Shown: in pieces, positions 35,132-46,393 of the stretch
Position numbering within the stretch: the first letter of the stretch is position 1
Layout of the letters: every line of letters begins with the position of its first letter
DNA from: Providencia alcalifaciens DSM 30120
GTDB lineage: Bacteria; Pseudomonadota; Gammaproteobacteria; Enterobacterales; Enterobacteriaceae
NCBI RefSeq assembly: GCF_000173415.1
Contig: NZ_ABXW01000051.1
Span: 1 to 64,000 of the forward strand
Length of the DNA stretch: 64,000 nucleotides
Reading direction: 5' to 3'
Position numbers and translations under genes: made by a program
The notes under the pieces: model-generated
The model's input: only the letters and a program-made list of their open reading frames with translations
What the model was told of the DNA's origin: nothing
The model's database searches: none

Positions 35132-35315
35132 TAGTTCTTTGGTGTAATATATTGAAATTTAATTATTTATAAGTATTTTTACCTTTTGATTTTGGTTTTT
35201 TTAGTGATCTGGTTCATGATATTTAACTTTAGTTGATTATTTTGACATATTTCAAGGCGTTTATTCCACGGTGTATATAAACTGGTATAACCCATAAACT
35301 TGTGAGGTTATTGCC

Positions 35316-35678
35316 GTGAATAAAAAAGTGTTATTAGGCGCTATTGTCTCTTCGATATTATTGTATTCCGCATCTGCAGCAGCATGCCCTTACTGCAATG
35401 GAAATTATGATCATCGATATCAAAATAATTACAGCCAGAATAATTATCGTCAGAATAACGAGCTTACTAAGCTAGTGAAGGATTTTGATGATAAGCGTGT
35501 TGAATTGAACAAACTGTATGATGCTGGTGCTAGTGATGATGATGCCAAAGTGAAAGCACTGGTAAAAGAACTTGATGACCTATCACTAAAAATCAGAAAT
35601 GAAGAAGACAAACAATACAACCGACCTTACCGTAATGGAGGGTGGGGGGGACGTGGTAATCACCGCGGTTGTTGGTAA
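35316..35678 (+). CDS. Periplasmic ZraP-like small protein
   Basis: The 120-residue protein has a signal peptide (MNKKVLLGAIVSSILLYSAS, cut near ASAA-AC), a CPYC motif, and an Asn/Tyr/Gln-rich linker. A helical core (LTKLVKDFDDKRVELNKLYD, then KVKALVKELDDLSLKIRNEE) resembles the LTXXQ/ZraP-CpxP helix hairpin. The C-terminus is Gly/Arg/His-rich (GGWGGRGNHRGCW), as in ZraP zinc-binding tails. A metal-binding periplasmic chaperone role is inferred. The start is GTG 35316, with GAGG upstream. A terminator follows. Confidence 0.72.
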   Translation: MNKKVLLGAIVSSILLYSASAAACPYCNGNYDHRYQNNYSQNNYRQNNELTKLVKDFDDKRVELNKLYDAGASDDDAKVKALVKELDDLSLKIRNEEDKQYNRPYRNGGWGGRGNHRGCW

Positions 35679-35692
35679 TCCTTCATTTGTTT

Positions 35693-35730
35693 AAGGCTAT
35701 CGCTCTTGATGAACGGATAGCCTTTTTGTT
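35693..35730 (+). terminator. Intrinsic terminator after the ZraP-like gene
   Basis: AAGGCTATC (35693-35701) pairs with GATAGCCTT (35716-35724) and is followed by TTTG. Confidence 0.85.
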
Positions 35731-36107
35731 GTCTTTCTACCGAATATTGAAATTTGCGACCCACATTATGCGCCGTTGTTCAACTGCGTCGATTTCATCG
35801 AGCTTATTCACGTATTTCTGTTCTCAACACGCTTAAACCGTGCATTATCGAACGCTTCATCATGTGATGTTTGGTCACCCAAATTCGCAGTGATTTTAGT
35901 GATATAATAATCAACAACTGGCTATCGCCATAAAATATGTCTGTGTTATGATTACGAGTTGAGTTGCTAGCGATGTGCATAATTGTGTCATCAATTATAT
36001 CCATAATGGCTTATATGATGTGTACATAACGGTGTGCCTATCTCGCATAGTGAAGTGAGAAATCGTAAGTAACGTATTGATTTATAAACTTTGGAATAAT
36101 CAAGCAA
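35731..36107 (+). other. thrS promoter and leader region
   Basis: About 380 bases with no convincing gene; a 66-codon minus-strand frame here lacks a ribosome site. It should contain the thrS promoter and the upstream part of the thrS mRNA operator, including stems that flank the hairpin at 36108-36128. Confidence 0.5.
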
Positions 36108-36128
36108 GTGATCTTTCGTGTGGGTCAC
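36108..36128 (+). promoter_or_regulatory. thrS translational operator (tRNA-Thr mimic)
   Basis: GTGATC and GGTCAC form a stem around the loop TTTCGTGTG, whose CGT mimics the tRNA-Thr anticodon. The sequence from here to the ribosome site (CACCACTGCTGATAAGGA) is nearly the same as the E. coli thrS operator. ThrRS binding here represses its own translation in E. coli. Confidence 0.88.
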
Positions 36129-36150
36129 CACTGCTGATAAGGATTTTTTA

Positions 36151-38079
36151 ATGCCTGTTATTACTCTTCCTGATGGAAGTCAGCGTCAATTCGACCATGC
36201 CGTTTCTGTCATGGATGTGGCTCGCGATATCGGTGCAGGTCTTGCAAAAGCGTGTATTGCTGGTCGTGTTAATGGTGAGCTGGTGGATGCTTGTGAACTG
36301 ATCGAGCACGATGCGAACTTGTCAATTATCACGAGTAAAGATGATGAAGGTCTAGAGATCATTCGTCACTCTTGTGCTCACTTATTAGGTCATGCAATTA
36401 AACAATTGTGGCCAAATACCAAAATGGCAATCGGTCCAGTTATCGACAACGGTTTCTATTATGATATTGACCTTGACTATACGCTGACCCAGGAAGATTT
36501 GGACAAGCTAGAAAAGCGTATGCTTGAGCTTGCCAAAACAGATTATGATGTGGTTAAAAAACGTGTTTCTTGGGCCGAAGCTCGTGAAACATTTGTAAGC
36601 CGTGGCGAAGATTATAAAGTTGAAATCTTGGATCAAAACATTAGCCAAGATGACCGCCCAGGCTTATATCACCACCAAGAATACATTGATATGTGTCGTG
36701 GTCCGCACGTACCTAATATGCGTTTCTGCCATCACTTTAAATTACAAAAAGTTGCAGGGGCATACTGGCGTGGAAACAGCGACAATAAAATGCTGCAACG
36801 TATTTACGGCACGGCATGGGCAGACAAAAAGCAGTTAGCTGCTTATCTGCTGCGCTTAGAAGAAGCGGCAAAACGTGACCACCGTAAAATTGGTAAGCAA
36901 TTAGATTTATATCATATGCAGGAAGAAGCGCCGGGTATGGCGTTCTGGCACAATGATGGTTGGACAATTTTCCGTGAGCTGGAAACTTTTGTACGTACCA
37001 AACTAAAATCCTATAACTACCAAGAAGTTAAAGGCCCATTCATGATGGACCGCGTACTGTGGGAAAGAACAGGTCACTGGGAAAACTACAAAGATGCGAT
37101 GTTCACAACGTCATCTGAAAACCGTGAATATTGTGTAAAACCAATGAACTGCCCAGGTCACGTACAGATCTTTAACCAAGGGTTAAAATCTTACCGTGAT
37201 TTACCACTGCGTATGGCAGAGTTTGGTAGTTGCCATCGTAATGAACCATCTGGTGCGCTGCATGGTTTAATGCGTGTACGTGGCTTTACTCAAGATGATG
37301 CGCATATTTTCTGTACCGAAGATCAAATTCTGGGTGAAGTGACAAGCTGTATCGAAATGATTTATGACGTTTACAGCACTTTCGGTTTTGAAAAGATCGT
37401 TGTAAAACTGTCTACTCGTCCTGAAAAACGTATCGGTACTGACGATATGTGGGATACAGCAGAAGCGGATTTAGCGAATGCTCTGAAGTCTAAAGGTATT
37501 GAATTCGAATACCAACCAGGCGAAGGCGCATTCTATGGTCCAAAAATCGAATTTACACTGTATGACTGTCTTGACCGTGCATGGCAATGCGGTACCGTAC
37601 AATTAGACTTCTTCTTACCAGGTCGTCTAAATGCTTCATATGTAGGCGAAAATAATGAACGCATTACGCCTGTTATGATCCACCGTGCCGTTCTAGGTTC
37701 ATTAGAGCGCTTCATCGGTATTTTAACAGAAGAATATGCGGGCTTTTTCCCAACATGGTTAGCGCCACAACAAGTTGTGGTGATGAACATTACAGATAGT
37801 CAAGCAGACTATGTTCAAGAATTAGTAAGCAAACTGCAAAGTGTTGGCATTCGTGCGAAAGCGGACTTACGCAACGAGAAAATCGGCTTTAAGATCCGCG
37901 AACACACCCTGCGTCGTGTTCCTTACATGTTGGTTTGTGGTGAGAAAGAAGTTGAATCAGGTAAAGTGTCTGTTCGTACCCGTCGTGGTAAAGATTTAGG
38001 CAGCCTTGATGTTAACGAATTCACGACTAAACTACTGGAAGAAATTCGCAGTCGTCAGCTCAATCAGATGGAGGAATAA
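36151..38079 (+). CDS. thrS: Threonyl-tRNA synthetase
   Basis: The 642-residue class II synthetase charges tRNA-Thr in the cytoplasm. The start is ATG 36151, after AAGGATTTTTTA, giving exactly the E. coli length; a GTG frame from 36118 would run through the operator. An N-terminal TGS domain ([15 protein letters not shown]) is followed by the editing domain ([16 protein letters not shown]) and the catalytic core with zinc ligands ([11 protein letters not shown]). The C-terminal part is the anticodon-binding domain. It heads the translation operon; infC1 starts three bases after its stop. Confidence 0.98.
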   Translation: MPVITLPDGSQRQFDHAVSVMDVARDIGAGLAKACIAGRVNGELVDACELIEHDANLSIITSKDDEGLEIIRHSCAHLLGHAIKQLWPNTKMAIGPVIDNGFYYDIDLDYTLTQEDLDKLEKRMLELAKTDYDVVKKRVSWAEARETFVSRGEDYKVEILDQNISQDDRPGLYHHQEYIDMCRGPHVPNMRFCHHFKLQKVAGAYWRGNSDNKMLQRIYGTAWADKKQLAAYLLRLEEAAKRDHRKIGKQLDLYHMQEEAPGMAFWHNDGWTIFRELETFVRTKLKSYNYQEVKGPFMMDRVLWERTGHWENYKDAMFTTSSENREYCVKPMNCPGHVQIFNQGLKSYRDLPLRMAEFGSCHRNEPSGALHGLMRVRGFTQDDAHIFCTEDQILGEVTSCIEMIYDVYSTFGFEKIVVKLSTRPEKRIGTDDMWDTAEADLANALKSKGIEFEYQPGEGAFYGPKIEFTLYDCLDRAWQCGTVQLDFFLPGRLNASYVGENNERITPVMIHRAVLGSLERFIGILTEEYAGFFPTWLAPQQVVVMNITDSQADYVQELVSKLQSVGIRAKADLRNEKIGFKIREHTLRRVPYMLVCGEKEVESGKVSVRTRRGKDLGSLDVNEFTTKLLEEIRSRQLNQMEE

Positions 38080-38082
38080 GGT

Positions 38083-38625
38083 ATTAAAGGCGGAAAAAAA
38101 CTCCCAACAGCACGTCCGAATCGTATTAACGACGAGATCCGTGCAACTGAAATCCGTGTTACTGGCATTGACGGTGAACAACTCGGTGTGATGAGTGTGC
38201 GTGACGCACTCGCTAAAGCGGAAGAAGCTGGTGTTGATTTAGTTGAAATCAGCCCAAATGCAGAGCCACCAGTTTGTCGTATCATGGATTACGGCAAGTA
38301 TCTTTATGAGAAGAGCAAGTCTCAAAAAGAGCAGAAAAAGAAACAAAAAGTCGTTCAAGTGAAGGAAATTAAATTCCGTCCGGGAACTGATGAAGGAGAC
38401 TACCAAGTTAAATTGCGTAGCCTCATTCGTTTCTTAGAAGATGGTGATAAAGCGAAAATCACACTACGTTTTCGTGGTCGTGAAATGGCACACCAGCAAA
38501 TCGGTATGGAAATGCTTAACCGCATTAAAGCTGATTTGGAAGAACTGGCTATTGTTGAATCATTCCCTTCACGTATTGAAGGTCGACAAATGATTATGGT
38601 CATGTCACCGAAGAAAAATAAATAA
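38083..38625 (+). CDS. infC: Translation initiation factor IF-3, first tandem copy
   Basis: IF-3 binds the 30S subunit and enforces start-codon fidelity. The start is the rare ATT codon at 38083, conserved in enteric infC and used for autoregulation, with AGGAATAAGG overlapping the thrS stop as ribosome site. The product has 180 residues: [19 protein letters not shown] at the N-terminus, the linker [20 protein letters not shown] and the C-terminal domain with [14 protein letters not shown] second copy follows 284 bases later. This copy differs from E. coli IF-3 at several places where the second agrees (for example KKL versus KRI, KYLYE versus [14 protein letters not shown] versus MVLAPKKK), so it looks like the derived copy. 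It is followed by a strong terminator. Confidence 0.95.
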   Translation: MKGGKKLPTARPNRINDEIRATEIRVTGIDGEQLGVMSVRDALAKAEEAGVDLVEISPNAEPPVCRIMDYGKYLYEKSKSQKEQKKKQKVVQVKEIKFRPGTDEGDYQVKLRSLIRFLEDGDKAKITLRFRGREMAHQQIGMEMLNRIKADLEELAIVESFPSRIEGRQMIMVMSPKKNK

Positions 38626-38638
38626 GTTGTCATGTAAG

Positions 38639-38676
38639 AACGCGAGTGGGGGATAGCCTCTCACTCGCGTTTTTTT
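38639..38676 (+). terminator. Intrinsic terminator after the first infC
   Basis: AACGCGAGTG (38639-38648) pairs perfectly with CACTCGCGTT (38662-38671), followed by a T7 run. It separates the thrS-infC1 unit from the infC2-rpmI-rplT unit. Confidence 0.93.
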
Positions 38677-38729
38677 ATGAAGCTATCCTCTCATTAACAT
38701 GACTTACAGCGAAAAATTTCAATATCTGC

Positions 38730-38758
38730 TTGAGTAATCTCACAATAAGCAGTAAAAT
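38730..38758 (+). promoter_or_regulatory. Promoter of infC2-rpmI-rplT
   Basis: TTGAGT and TAAAAT are separated by exactly 17 bases, a good sigma-70 pair, downstream of the infC1 terminator and about 150 bases before infC2. This implies independent expression of the second copy with a long leader. Confidence 0.65.
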
Positions 38759-38909
38759 CCGCGGTCGAATCGCTTTGTAAAATCTCGCATTGTTCGAGTT
38801 AAAGCCCAAAAAGAATATCGCGTTTTGGTGAAAAGTTCTTGAAAACATTACCGGAACGCTTGCTTTAGAGAATGTAGCAAATCTCTTTATCCAGTTGGAG
38901 GAATGAAGT

Positions 38910-39449
38910 ATTAAAGGCGGAAAAAGAATCCCATCAACACGACCAAATCGTATTAATGATGAAATCCGTGTTCCTGAAGTCCGTTTAACCGGTTTAGACG
39001 GCGAACAGTTAGGCATTATGAGCGCACGTGAAGCGCTTGAAAAAGCTGAAGAAGCGGGCGTTGACCTCGTTGAAATTAGCCCAAATGCTGAACCGCCAGT
39101 TTGTCGTATCATGGATTACGGCAAATTCCTTTATGAGAAGAGCAAATCTCAAAAAGAACAGAAAAAGAAACAAAAAGTTGTTCAGGTGAAGGAAATTAAA
39201 TTCCGCCCTGGTACAGATGAAGGTGATTATCAGGTCAAACTACGCAACCTGATACGCTTTCTAGAAGATGGTGACAAGGCTAAAGTAACGCTACGTTTTC
39301 GTGGTCGTGAAATGGCTCACCAACAAATCGGTATGGAAGTGCTTAACCGCATTAAGTCTGATTTGGAAGAGCTGGCGTCAGTGGAGTCATTCCCTTCAAA
39401 AATTGAAGGACGTCAGATGATTATGGTGCTGGCACCGAAGAAGAAATAA
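38910..39449 (+). CDS. infC: Translation initiation factor IF-3, second tandem copy
   Basis: The start is again ATT (38910), preceded by TTGGAGGAATGAAG, giving 179 residues beginning [19 protein letters not shown]. By eye about 23 of 179 positions differ from the first copy, mostly in the first 45 residues; the linker and C-terminal domain are nearly identical. Where the two differ, this copy is usually closer to recalled E. coli IF-3. The bases just before both copies (TGGAGGAAT, then GTATTAAAGGCGG) are shared, so the duplication reached into the end of thrS. It is followed by rpmI, as in the classical operon. Confidence 0.95.
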   Translation: MKGGKRIPSTRPNRINDEIRVPEVRLTGLDGEQLGIMSAREALEKAEEAGVDLVEISPNAEPPVCRIMDYGKFLYEKSKSQKEQKKKQKVVQVKEIKFRPGTDEGDYQVKLRNLIRFLEDGDKAKVTLRFRGREMAHQQIGMEVLNRIKSDLEELASVESFPSKIEGRQMIMVLAPKKK

Positions 39450-39503
39450 TTAGGCCATCAAGTAATAATCTTACAGTAATGTGAATATTATTCGCCTAAT
39501 TAA

Positions 39504-39740
<237 letters not shown>

Positions 39741-39776
39741 GTAAACATTTTAGTTAATTAAGAATAAAGACGATAG

Positions 39777-40142
<366 letters not shown>

Positions 40143-40151
40143 TGTTTGCTT

Positions 40152-40182
40152 GAAAAGAGGAAGGAAACTTCCTCTTTTCATT
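40152..40182 (+). terminator. Terminator after rplT
   Basis: GAAAAGAGGAAG (40152-40163) pairs perfectly with CTTCCTCTTTTC (40168-40179) around a GAAA loop. The T tract within the stem end is short, so read-through to pheST is possible. Confidence 0.7.
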
Positions 40183-40249
40183 TATATTGTTTGTATTAAA
40201 AATTAGCTTGTGTTAATACTTTAAGCCTGTTTTTATTGAGACTCTTTTA

Positions 40250-40294
40250 ATGAACAACGTTATTTTTCGTTTCTTTTTTTACTTTAGCACCTGA
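40250..40294 (+). CDS. pheM: pheST leader peptide PheM
   Basis: The 14-residue peptide MNNVIFRFFFYFST contains five phenylalanines, close to E. coli PheM. Ribosome stalling at Phe codons when charged tRNA-Phe is scarce prevents formation of the downstream terminator and lets pheST be transcribed. It lies 52 bases before the attenuator stem. Confidence 0.95.
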   Translation: MNNVIFRFFFYFST

Positions 40295-40346
40295 ATCTCG
40301 GGGGCTTTTGCGTATAGCGAGTAGAATAGAAACGAAAAGTTACGCT

Positions 40347-40377
40347 AAAGCCTCCGTCAGGAGGCTTTTTTGTTTTT
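40347..40377 (+). terminator. pheST attenuator terminator
   Basis: GCCTCC (40350-40355) pairs with GGAGGC (40360-40365), followed by T6. It is placed between the pheM leader and pheS, as required for phenylalanine attenuation. Confidence 0.92.
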
Positions 40378-40450
40378 GGTTTAACAGAAAATACAGTAAA
40401 ATCAGTCAAGTATTCATATCTCATTAAATATGATTTGTGAAATTTAGTGA

Positions 40451-41473
<1,023 letters not shown>

Positions 41474-41487
41474 GGCGGGTCTATCTC

Positions 41488-43875
41488 ATGAAATTCAGTG
41501 AACTATGGTTACGCGAATGGGTGAACCCGGCGGTAAGTAGTGAAGAATTATCAGACCAAATCACGATGGCTGGTCTGGAAGTTGATGGTGTTGAAACTGT
41601 CGCAGGGCAATTTCACGGTGTAGTTGTCGGGGAAGTTGTTGAATGCGGACAGCATCCTAATGCCGACAAACTTCGTGTCACCAAAGTCAACGTAGGTGGC
41701 GATCGTTTATTAGATATCGTTTGTGGTGCACCAAATTGCCGTCAAGGCTTACGTGTTGCTGTTGCAACGGTCGGTGCGGTATTGCCAGGCGATTTCAAAA
41801 TTAAAGCAGCCAAATTACGTGGCGAGCCATCTGAAGGAATGCTGTGCTCTTATTCTGAGCTGGGTATTTCTGATGATCACAGCGGTATTATTGAATTGCC
41901 ACAAGATGCTGCTATTGGTACTGATATTCGTGAGTATCTAAAATTAGATGATCATGCAATTGAAATCAGTATTACTCCAAACCGTGCTGACTGTTTAAGT
42001 ATTTTAGGTGTGGCACGTGATGTTGCCGTGATCAACAAATTAGATTTAGTTGAACCTGCGATCACTTCGGTTGCTAGCACCATTAAAGAGACTTTCCCTA
42101 TCCGTGTTGAAGCACCTGCGGCATGCCCACGTTTCTTAGGTCGTGTTATCAAGAATATCGATGTTAGCGCGCCGACACCAATGTGGATGAAAGAAAAGTT
42201 ACGTCGTGGCGGTGTTCGTTCTATTGATGCAGTTGTGGATATTACAAACTATGTTCTGCTGGAATTAGGTCAACCACAACATGCTTACGACTTAGACCGT
42301 TTAAACGGTTCTATCATTGTCCGTATGGCAAAAGATGAAGAGAAGCTGGTTCTGCTAGATGGAACTGAAGCTACTTTGAAATCGGATACTCTGGTGATTG
42401 CCGATGAGTCTCAAGCTCTGGGCATCGCGGGTATCTTTGGTGGTGAGCATTCTGGTGTTAACGCCGAAACTAAAAATATTTTATTAGAGTGCGCATTCTT
42501 CGAACCACTGGCGATTACCGGTCGTGCACGTAATTATGGTTTGCACACCGATGCATCCCATCGTTTTGAACGCGGTGTTGACTCACAGCTGCAATTTAAA
42601 GCAATGGAGCGCGCAACTGCGTTGATCGTGGAAATTTGTGGCGGTGAAGTTGGTGAAATCATTGATGTTTCTAGTGAAGCACATTTACCAAAAGCGGCAA
42701 ATATTAAACTGACTCGTAAAAAATTAGATCGTTTAATTGGTCACGTGATTGCGGATGATATCGTCACTGATATTTTGAAGCGTTTAGGTTGCCAAGTGCA
42801 AGTTTCCGCCGATTGTTGGGATGTTGTTGCTCCAAGCTGGCGCTTCGATATGCAAATCGAAGAAGATTTAGTGGAAGAAGTCGCTCGCGTATATGGGTAT
42901 AACAATATTCCTGACGTTCCTTTGCGTGCTGATTTGATCATGACGGATCATAAAGAAGCGGATTTACCGCTGAAACGCATTAAAGCGATGCTGGTTGACC
43001 GTGGTTATCAAGAAGCGATTACGTATAGCTTTGTTGATCCTAAAGTTCAAAGCTTGTTACACCCTCAAGAAGAGGTGCTGAGCCTGCCAAATCCAATTTC
43101 AGCCGACATGTCTGCTATGCGTTTGTCGTTGTTGACTGGTTTATTAGGAACGGTGGTCTATAATCAAAATCGTCAACAAAATAGAATTCGTTTATTTGAG
43201 ACTGGTCTGCGCTTTACACCTGATAATCAAGCAGAATATGGGATCCGTCAGGAAAACATGCTGGCAGGTGTGATCACGGGCAATAAATTTGATGAACATT
43301 GGTCATTAGATAAACAAGTTGTTGACTTCTTTGATTTAAAAGGTGATCTTGAAGCTGTTTTTGAATTGACTGGAAAACTAAATCAAATTACATTTAAATC
43401 TGAAGCTCATCCAGCATTACATCCTGGGCAAAGTGCTGGGATTTATCTGGAAAATGAACATATTGGTTTTATTGGTGTTGTTCACCCAGAGTTAGAACGT
43501 AAACTCGATTTAAATGGTAGAACAGTCGTGTTTGAAGTTCGTACTGATGCAATCGCACAGCGTGTTATTCCAGAAGCGAAAGCGATTTCGCGTTATCCGT
43601 CGAACCGTCGTGACATTGCTGTGGTTGTGCCAGAAAATGTAGCAGCTGCCGAAGTTTTAGCAGAATGTAAAAAAGTTGGCATAAATCATATAGTTGGCAT
43701 AAACTTATTTGATGTGTATTGTGGTGAGGGGATAGCAGAAGGTTATAAGAGCCTCGCTATCAGTCTCGTCTTCCAAGATACCCAGCGTACCATGGAAGAA
43801 GAAGAGATTACCGCGACCGTTGATCTGTGTGTTGCTGCGTTAAAACAGCGATTCCAAGCCTCCTTGAGGGACTAA
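41488..43875 (+). CDS. pheT: Phenylalanyl-tRNA synthetase beta subunit
   Basis: The 795-residue subunit equals E. coli PheT in length. An N-terminal tRNA-binding OB-fold ([20 protein letters not shown]) is followed by the B5 domain, the editing B3/B4 region, a class II-like core and the C-terminal ferredoxin-like anticodon-binding domain ([16 protein letters not shown]). It is co-transcribed with pheS and ihfA, which starts five bases after its stop. Confidence 0.98.
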   Translation: MKFSELWLREWVNPAVSSEELSDQITMAGLEVDGVETVAGQFHGVVVGEVVECGQHPNADKLRVTKVNVGGDRLLDIVCGAPNCRQGLRVAVATVGAVLPGDFKIKAAKLRGEPSEGMLCSYSELGISDDHSGIIELPQDAAIGTDIREYLKLDDHAIEISITPNRADCLSILGVARDVAVINKLDLVEPAITSVASTIKETFPIRVEAPAACPRFLGRVIKNIDVSAPTPMWMKEKLRRGGVRSIDAVVDITNYVLLELGQPQHAYDLDRLNGSIIVRMAKDEEKLVLLDGTEATLKSDTLVIADESQALGIAGIFGGEHSGVNAETKNILLECAFFEPLAITGRARNYGLHTDASHRFERGVDSQLQFKAMERATALIVEICGGEVGEIIDVSSEAHLPKAANIKLTRKKLDRLIGHVIADDIVTDILKRLGCQVQVSADCWDVVAPSWRFDMQIEEDLVEEVARVYGYNNIPDVPLRADLIMTDHKEADLPLKRIKAMLVDRGYQEAITYSFVDPKVQSLLHPQEEVLSLPNPISADMSAMRLSLLTGLLGTVVYNQNRQQNRIRLFETGLRFTPDNQAEYGIRQENMLAGVITGNKFDEHWSLDKQVVDFFDLKGDLEAVFELTGKLNQITFKSEAHPALHPGQSAGIYLENEHIGFIGVVHPELERKLDLNGRTVVFEVRTDAIAQRVIPEAKAISRYPSNRRDIAVVVPENVAAAEVLAECKKVGINHIVGINLFDVYCGEGIAEGYKSLAISLVFQDTQRTMEEEEITATVDLCVAALKQRFQASLRD

Positions 43876-43879
43876 ACTT

Positions 43880-44176
43880 ATGGCGCTTACTAAAGCTGAA
43901 ATGTCAGAAAATTTGTTTGAAAAGCTAGGTGTTAGCAAACGTGATGCGAAAGACCTTGTTGAAACTTTCTTTGAAGAGGTTCGCCTTTCCTTAGAAAATG
44001 GTGAGCAAGTTAAATTATCTGGATTCGGTAACTTTGATTTACGTGATAAAAATCAACGTCCCGGTCGTAACCCTAAAACTGGGGAAGATATTCCAATTAC
44101 TGCTCGCCGTGTTGTCACCTTCCGCCCTGGCCAAAAATTAAAAAGCCGTGTGGAAAGAGCAACCCCAAAAGAGTAA
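43880..44176 (+). CDS. ihfA: Integration host factor alpha subunit
   Basis: The 98-residue nucleoid protein forms a heterodimer with IHF-beta that bends DNA sharply. It starts [20 protein letters not shown] and has the DNA-contacting arm with the intercalating Pro in [14 protein letters not shown]. The gene follows pheT by four bases, as in E. coli, and ends at a perfect-palindrome terminator. Confidence 0.98.
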   Translation: MALTKAEMSENLFEKLGVSKRDAKDLVETFFEEVRLSLENGEQVKLSGFGNFDLRDKNQRPGRNPKTGEDIPITARRVVTFRPGQKLKSRVERATPKE

Positions 44177-44204
44177 TCCTATTCTCTGAATAGCAGAGTA
44201 ATAA

Positions 44205-44232
44205 AAAAGACCGCCTAGGCGGTCTTTTGTTT
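44205..44232 (+). terminator. Intrinsic terminator of pheST-ihfA
   Basis: AAAAGACCGCC pairs with GGCGGTCTTTT in a 24-bp perfect palindrome, followed by GTTTTT. It also lies just past the stop of the convergent RhoGAP-like gene and could serve both. Confidence 0.93.
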
Positions 44233-44252
44233 TTAGAAGAGTAATATAATTA

Positions 44253-45269
44253 TCAATGTCTGTTCAATTCACGTTCAATGAGTGCGGTAACGTAATCTAT
44301 TGGGGGCTGTGTCAGCGCTTTCATCTCTTTTGCATTAGTCACTTTGATGTTAGAGAAATTAGTTCTATCTAAACTCGGAGCAAAAGAAATCGCTAATTTT
44401 CCAGCCGTCATCTGATTACTATCAGAGTTTTTCGCAATTTCAGTAAATAATGGGATAGCAATTTGTAATGAAAGTGGCTGTTGTTTTAACTGAGGCAGTG
44501 TATTCGCAATACGTTGATCTGCATTACGTAAAATAGCATTGGTTTTACTATCTAGCTGTGGGGCAGTTTTAAGGGATCCTTCTACTTCTAATTTGTTTTT
44601 TTGCGAGTCTGCAAAGTTTGTGAAACGTGTAGATAACGCTAGTGTTTCGCTGCTCGTTTGCGGTAATAAACTTGAGGTGAGTTTTTTATAGGCTGTGGTT
44701 AAATCTCTAATTGTAACGTTGTTCTCAGTAATAAATTTATGGTTAAGGGGAAGACCTTTATTTAAATGCTCTAGGATTAACCGGGCTTGAGAATCTGTCC
44801 CTCCGGTACGAAATACCCCAACTTCTTTTGGGTAATCAAGGTGAGATAAAATCGCTGTACCAATTTCATTTAGTTGTTGATACTCCAATTTTTCTTGATA
44901 AGACATACCAACATATTCATTGATAGCTTGTGTGTTTTGTTTTTCAATGGTCTTAGCACGATGTTGTAGATCAACACGTTGTCCCATTGACTCAAGTTGT
45001 TCTGCATTTAAGTATTTTGCAGCAGGTTGCTTATCTTCTAAAGGTTTCAAGCTAACATTTTTAGCGGAATGATCCATCTCTATTATCGGAGTATATTTAT
45101 GATTAGCGGTTAAACCAAAGAAACTTTTGCAGCTATTTACGGCTTTTTTTATGGCAGCTAAAAAACCTTTATTCTCCGAATTGTATACTGACTTTATGGA
45201 CTGAGCTGGCTGCAGATCCAAAGATGCCAGACCAAGGTGTCGACGTGGTTCTATATTATTAGTTATCAT
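44253..45269 (-). CDS. RhoGAP-domain protein, candidate secreted effector
   Basis: The 338-residue protein has ATG 45269 with AAGGA seven bases upstream; the TTG reading to 45284 overlaps that site. Residues 1-120 are hydrophilic, without signal peptide or membrane helix. Residues about 130-335 carry the order of motifs of eukaryotic RhoGAP domains: EVGVFRTGGTDSQARLILEH (arginine finger R154), RDLTTAYKKLTSSLLP (K195/K196, matching the LLKxYLRELPxPL block), an IANTLPQL helix and NSDSNQMTAGKLAISFAPSL (matching NkMtaxNLAiVFgPtL). The Asn usual before LA is Lys 291. Such domains stimulate GTP hydrolysis by Rho-family GTPases, which bacteria lack, so action inside a host cell is inferred. It interrupts the conserved ihfA-btuC order and has no obvious chaperone or secretion gene beside it. 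Confidence 0.78.
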   Translation of the reverse strand: MITNNIEPRRHLGLASLDLQPAQSIKSVYNSENKGFLAAIKKAVNSCKSFFGLTANHKYTPIIEMDHSAKNVSLKPLEDKQPAAKYLNAEQLESMGQRVDLQHRAKTIEKQNTQAINEYVGMSYQEKLEYQQLNEIGTAILSHLDYPKEVGVFRTGGTDSQARLILEHLNKGLPLNHKFITENNVTIRDLTTAYKKLTSSLLPQTSSETLALSTRFTNFADSQKNKLEVEGSLKTAPQLDSKTNAILRNADQRIANTLPQLKQQPLSLQIAIPLFTEIAKNSDSNQMTAGKLAISFAPSLDRTNFSNIKVTNAKEMKALTQPPIDYVTALIERELNRH

Positions 45270-45386
45270 ATAGTTTCCTTTCAATGATTATGGCTGAAGT
45301 GAGCTGAATCATAGGTTTGTTGTTATCGCTTTGCTTGCATAAAAAGCTATAATTCTCCCCATCAATTAAAATTCAGAAAAATTTCA

Positions 45387-46392
45387 ATGAACCAGCAACT
45401 TAACACATTGTATTGCCAACAGCGCCGACACGATTTCCGGCTGATAAGTTTATTGGGTCTATTGCTTATTTTTTGTGGCTTTCGTTTCGTTGTGTGCAGG
45501 AGAAGTGTGGCTACTACCAAGCCAGTGGAGTAGTGAGGCTGGACGCATGTTTGTCGGGCAAATTAGATTGCCGAGATTGTTTGCTGTGGTGATTATTGGT
45601 GCTGCATTAGCGGTTACTGGTGCGATCATGCAGGCGTTATTCGAAAATCCTCTTGCAGAGCCGGGCTTACTCGGGGTCAGTAATGGCGCTGGCGTCGCTG
45701 TGGTTTTTACCGTCTTGATTTCATCAGGGGTGGTTAATTATTGGGTTCTGAGCTTCAGTGCAATAGCGGGTGCATTGATTCTTACTGGTATTCTTTTGTA
45801 TTTTGCTCGCCGTAAAAATATCAATAACGCTAGCCTACTATTGGTTGGTGTTGCTCTTGGTGTGATCAGTGGTGCCTGTATGACGTGGATGGTTTATATG
45901 AGCAGCAATTTAGATTTACGCCAATTGTTGTATTGGATGATGGGAAGCTTTAGCGGCGTGGATTGGCGTCAAATAGGGTTAATTATTGCTTGTCTTCCTT
46001 TCTTATTTTGGGCAATGCGACAGGGTAAAATTTTAAATTATTTATTACTGGGTGATATTCAATCTTACCAATTGGGTGTTTCTACTCATCGATGGCGGTT
46101 AATATTAATTATCATTACCGGAATACTAATTGGGCTTAGTGTCGCAGTGGCGGGTGCCATTAGTTTTATTGGGTTGGTTATCCCGCATATATTAAGGCTA
46201 AGCGGTATAACGGATAACCGCTTTTTATTACCTGCTTGTGCAGTTTCTGGTGCGCTATGTTTATTAATTGCAGATTTGTTGTCTCGGTTATTGATAGACA
46301 ATGCGGAAATTCCGATAGGGGTGATTACGGCAACTTTAGGTGCACCGGTTTTTATCTATTTATTAGTCAAAAATCACGCTTGGCGGCAATGA
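45387..46392 (+). pseudogene. btuC: Vitamin B12 ABC transporter permease BtuC, frameshifted near the N-terminus
   Basis: ATG 45387 opens MNQQLNTLYCQQRRHDFRLI and the first membrane helix up to LLIF. The continuing [15 protein letters not shown] and the rest of BtuC lie in another frame from GTG 45475. The junction is a T6 run (45469-45474); five Ts would restore a normal full-length protein. The downstream 305 codons are intact, with [40 protein letters not shown] and [12 protein letters not shown]. So this is a one-base insertion in a homopolymer, real or artefact, or translation may begin at GTG 45475. BtuC with BtuD imports cobalamin across the inner membrane. Confidence 0.88.
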
Positions 46393-46393
46393 T

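Noticed and set aside
35804-36004. 66-codon minus-strand frame in the thrS leader
   Set aside because: No ribosome site, low-complexity composition, and it lies in a region needed for thrS regulation.
36118-36150. GTG-initiated extension of thrS
   Set aside because: These bases form the ThrRS-binding operator; ATG 36151 yields exactly 642 residues with a ribosome site before it.
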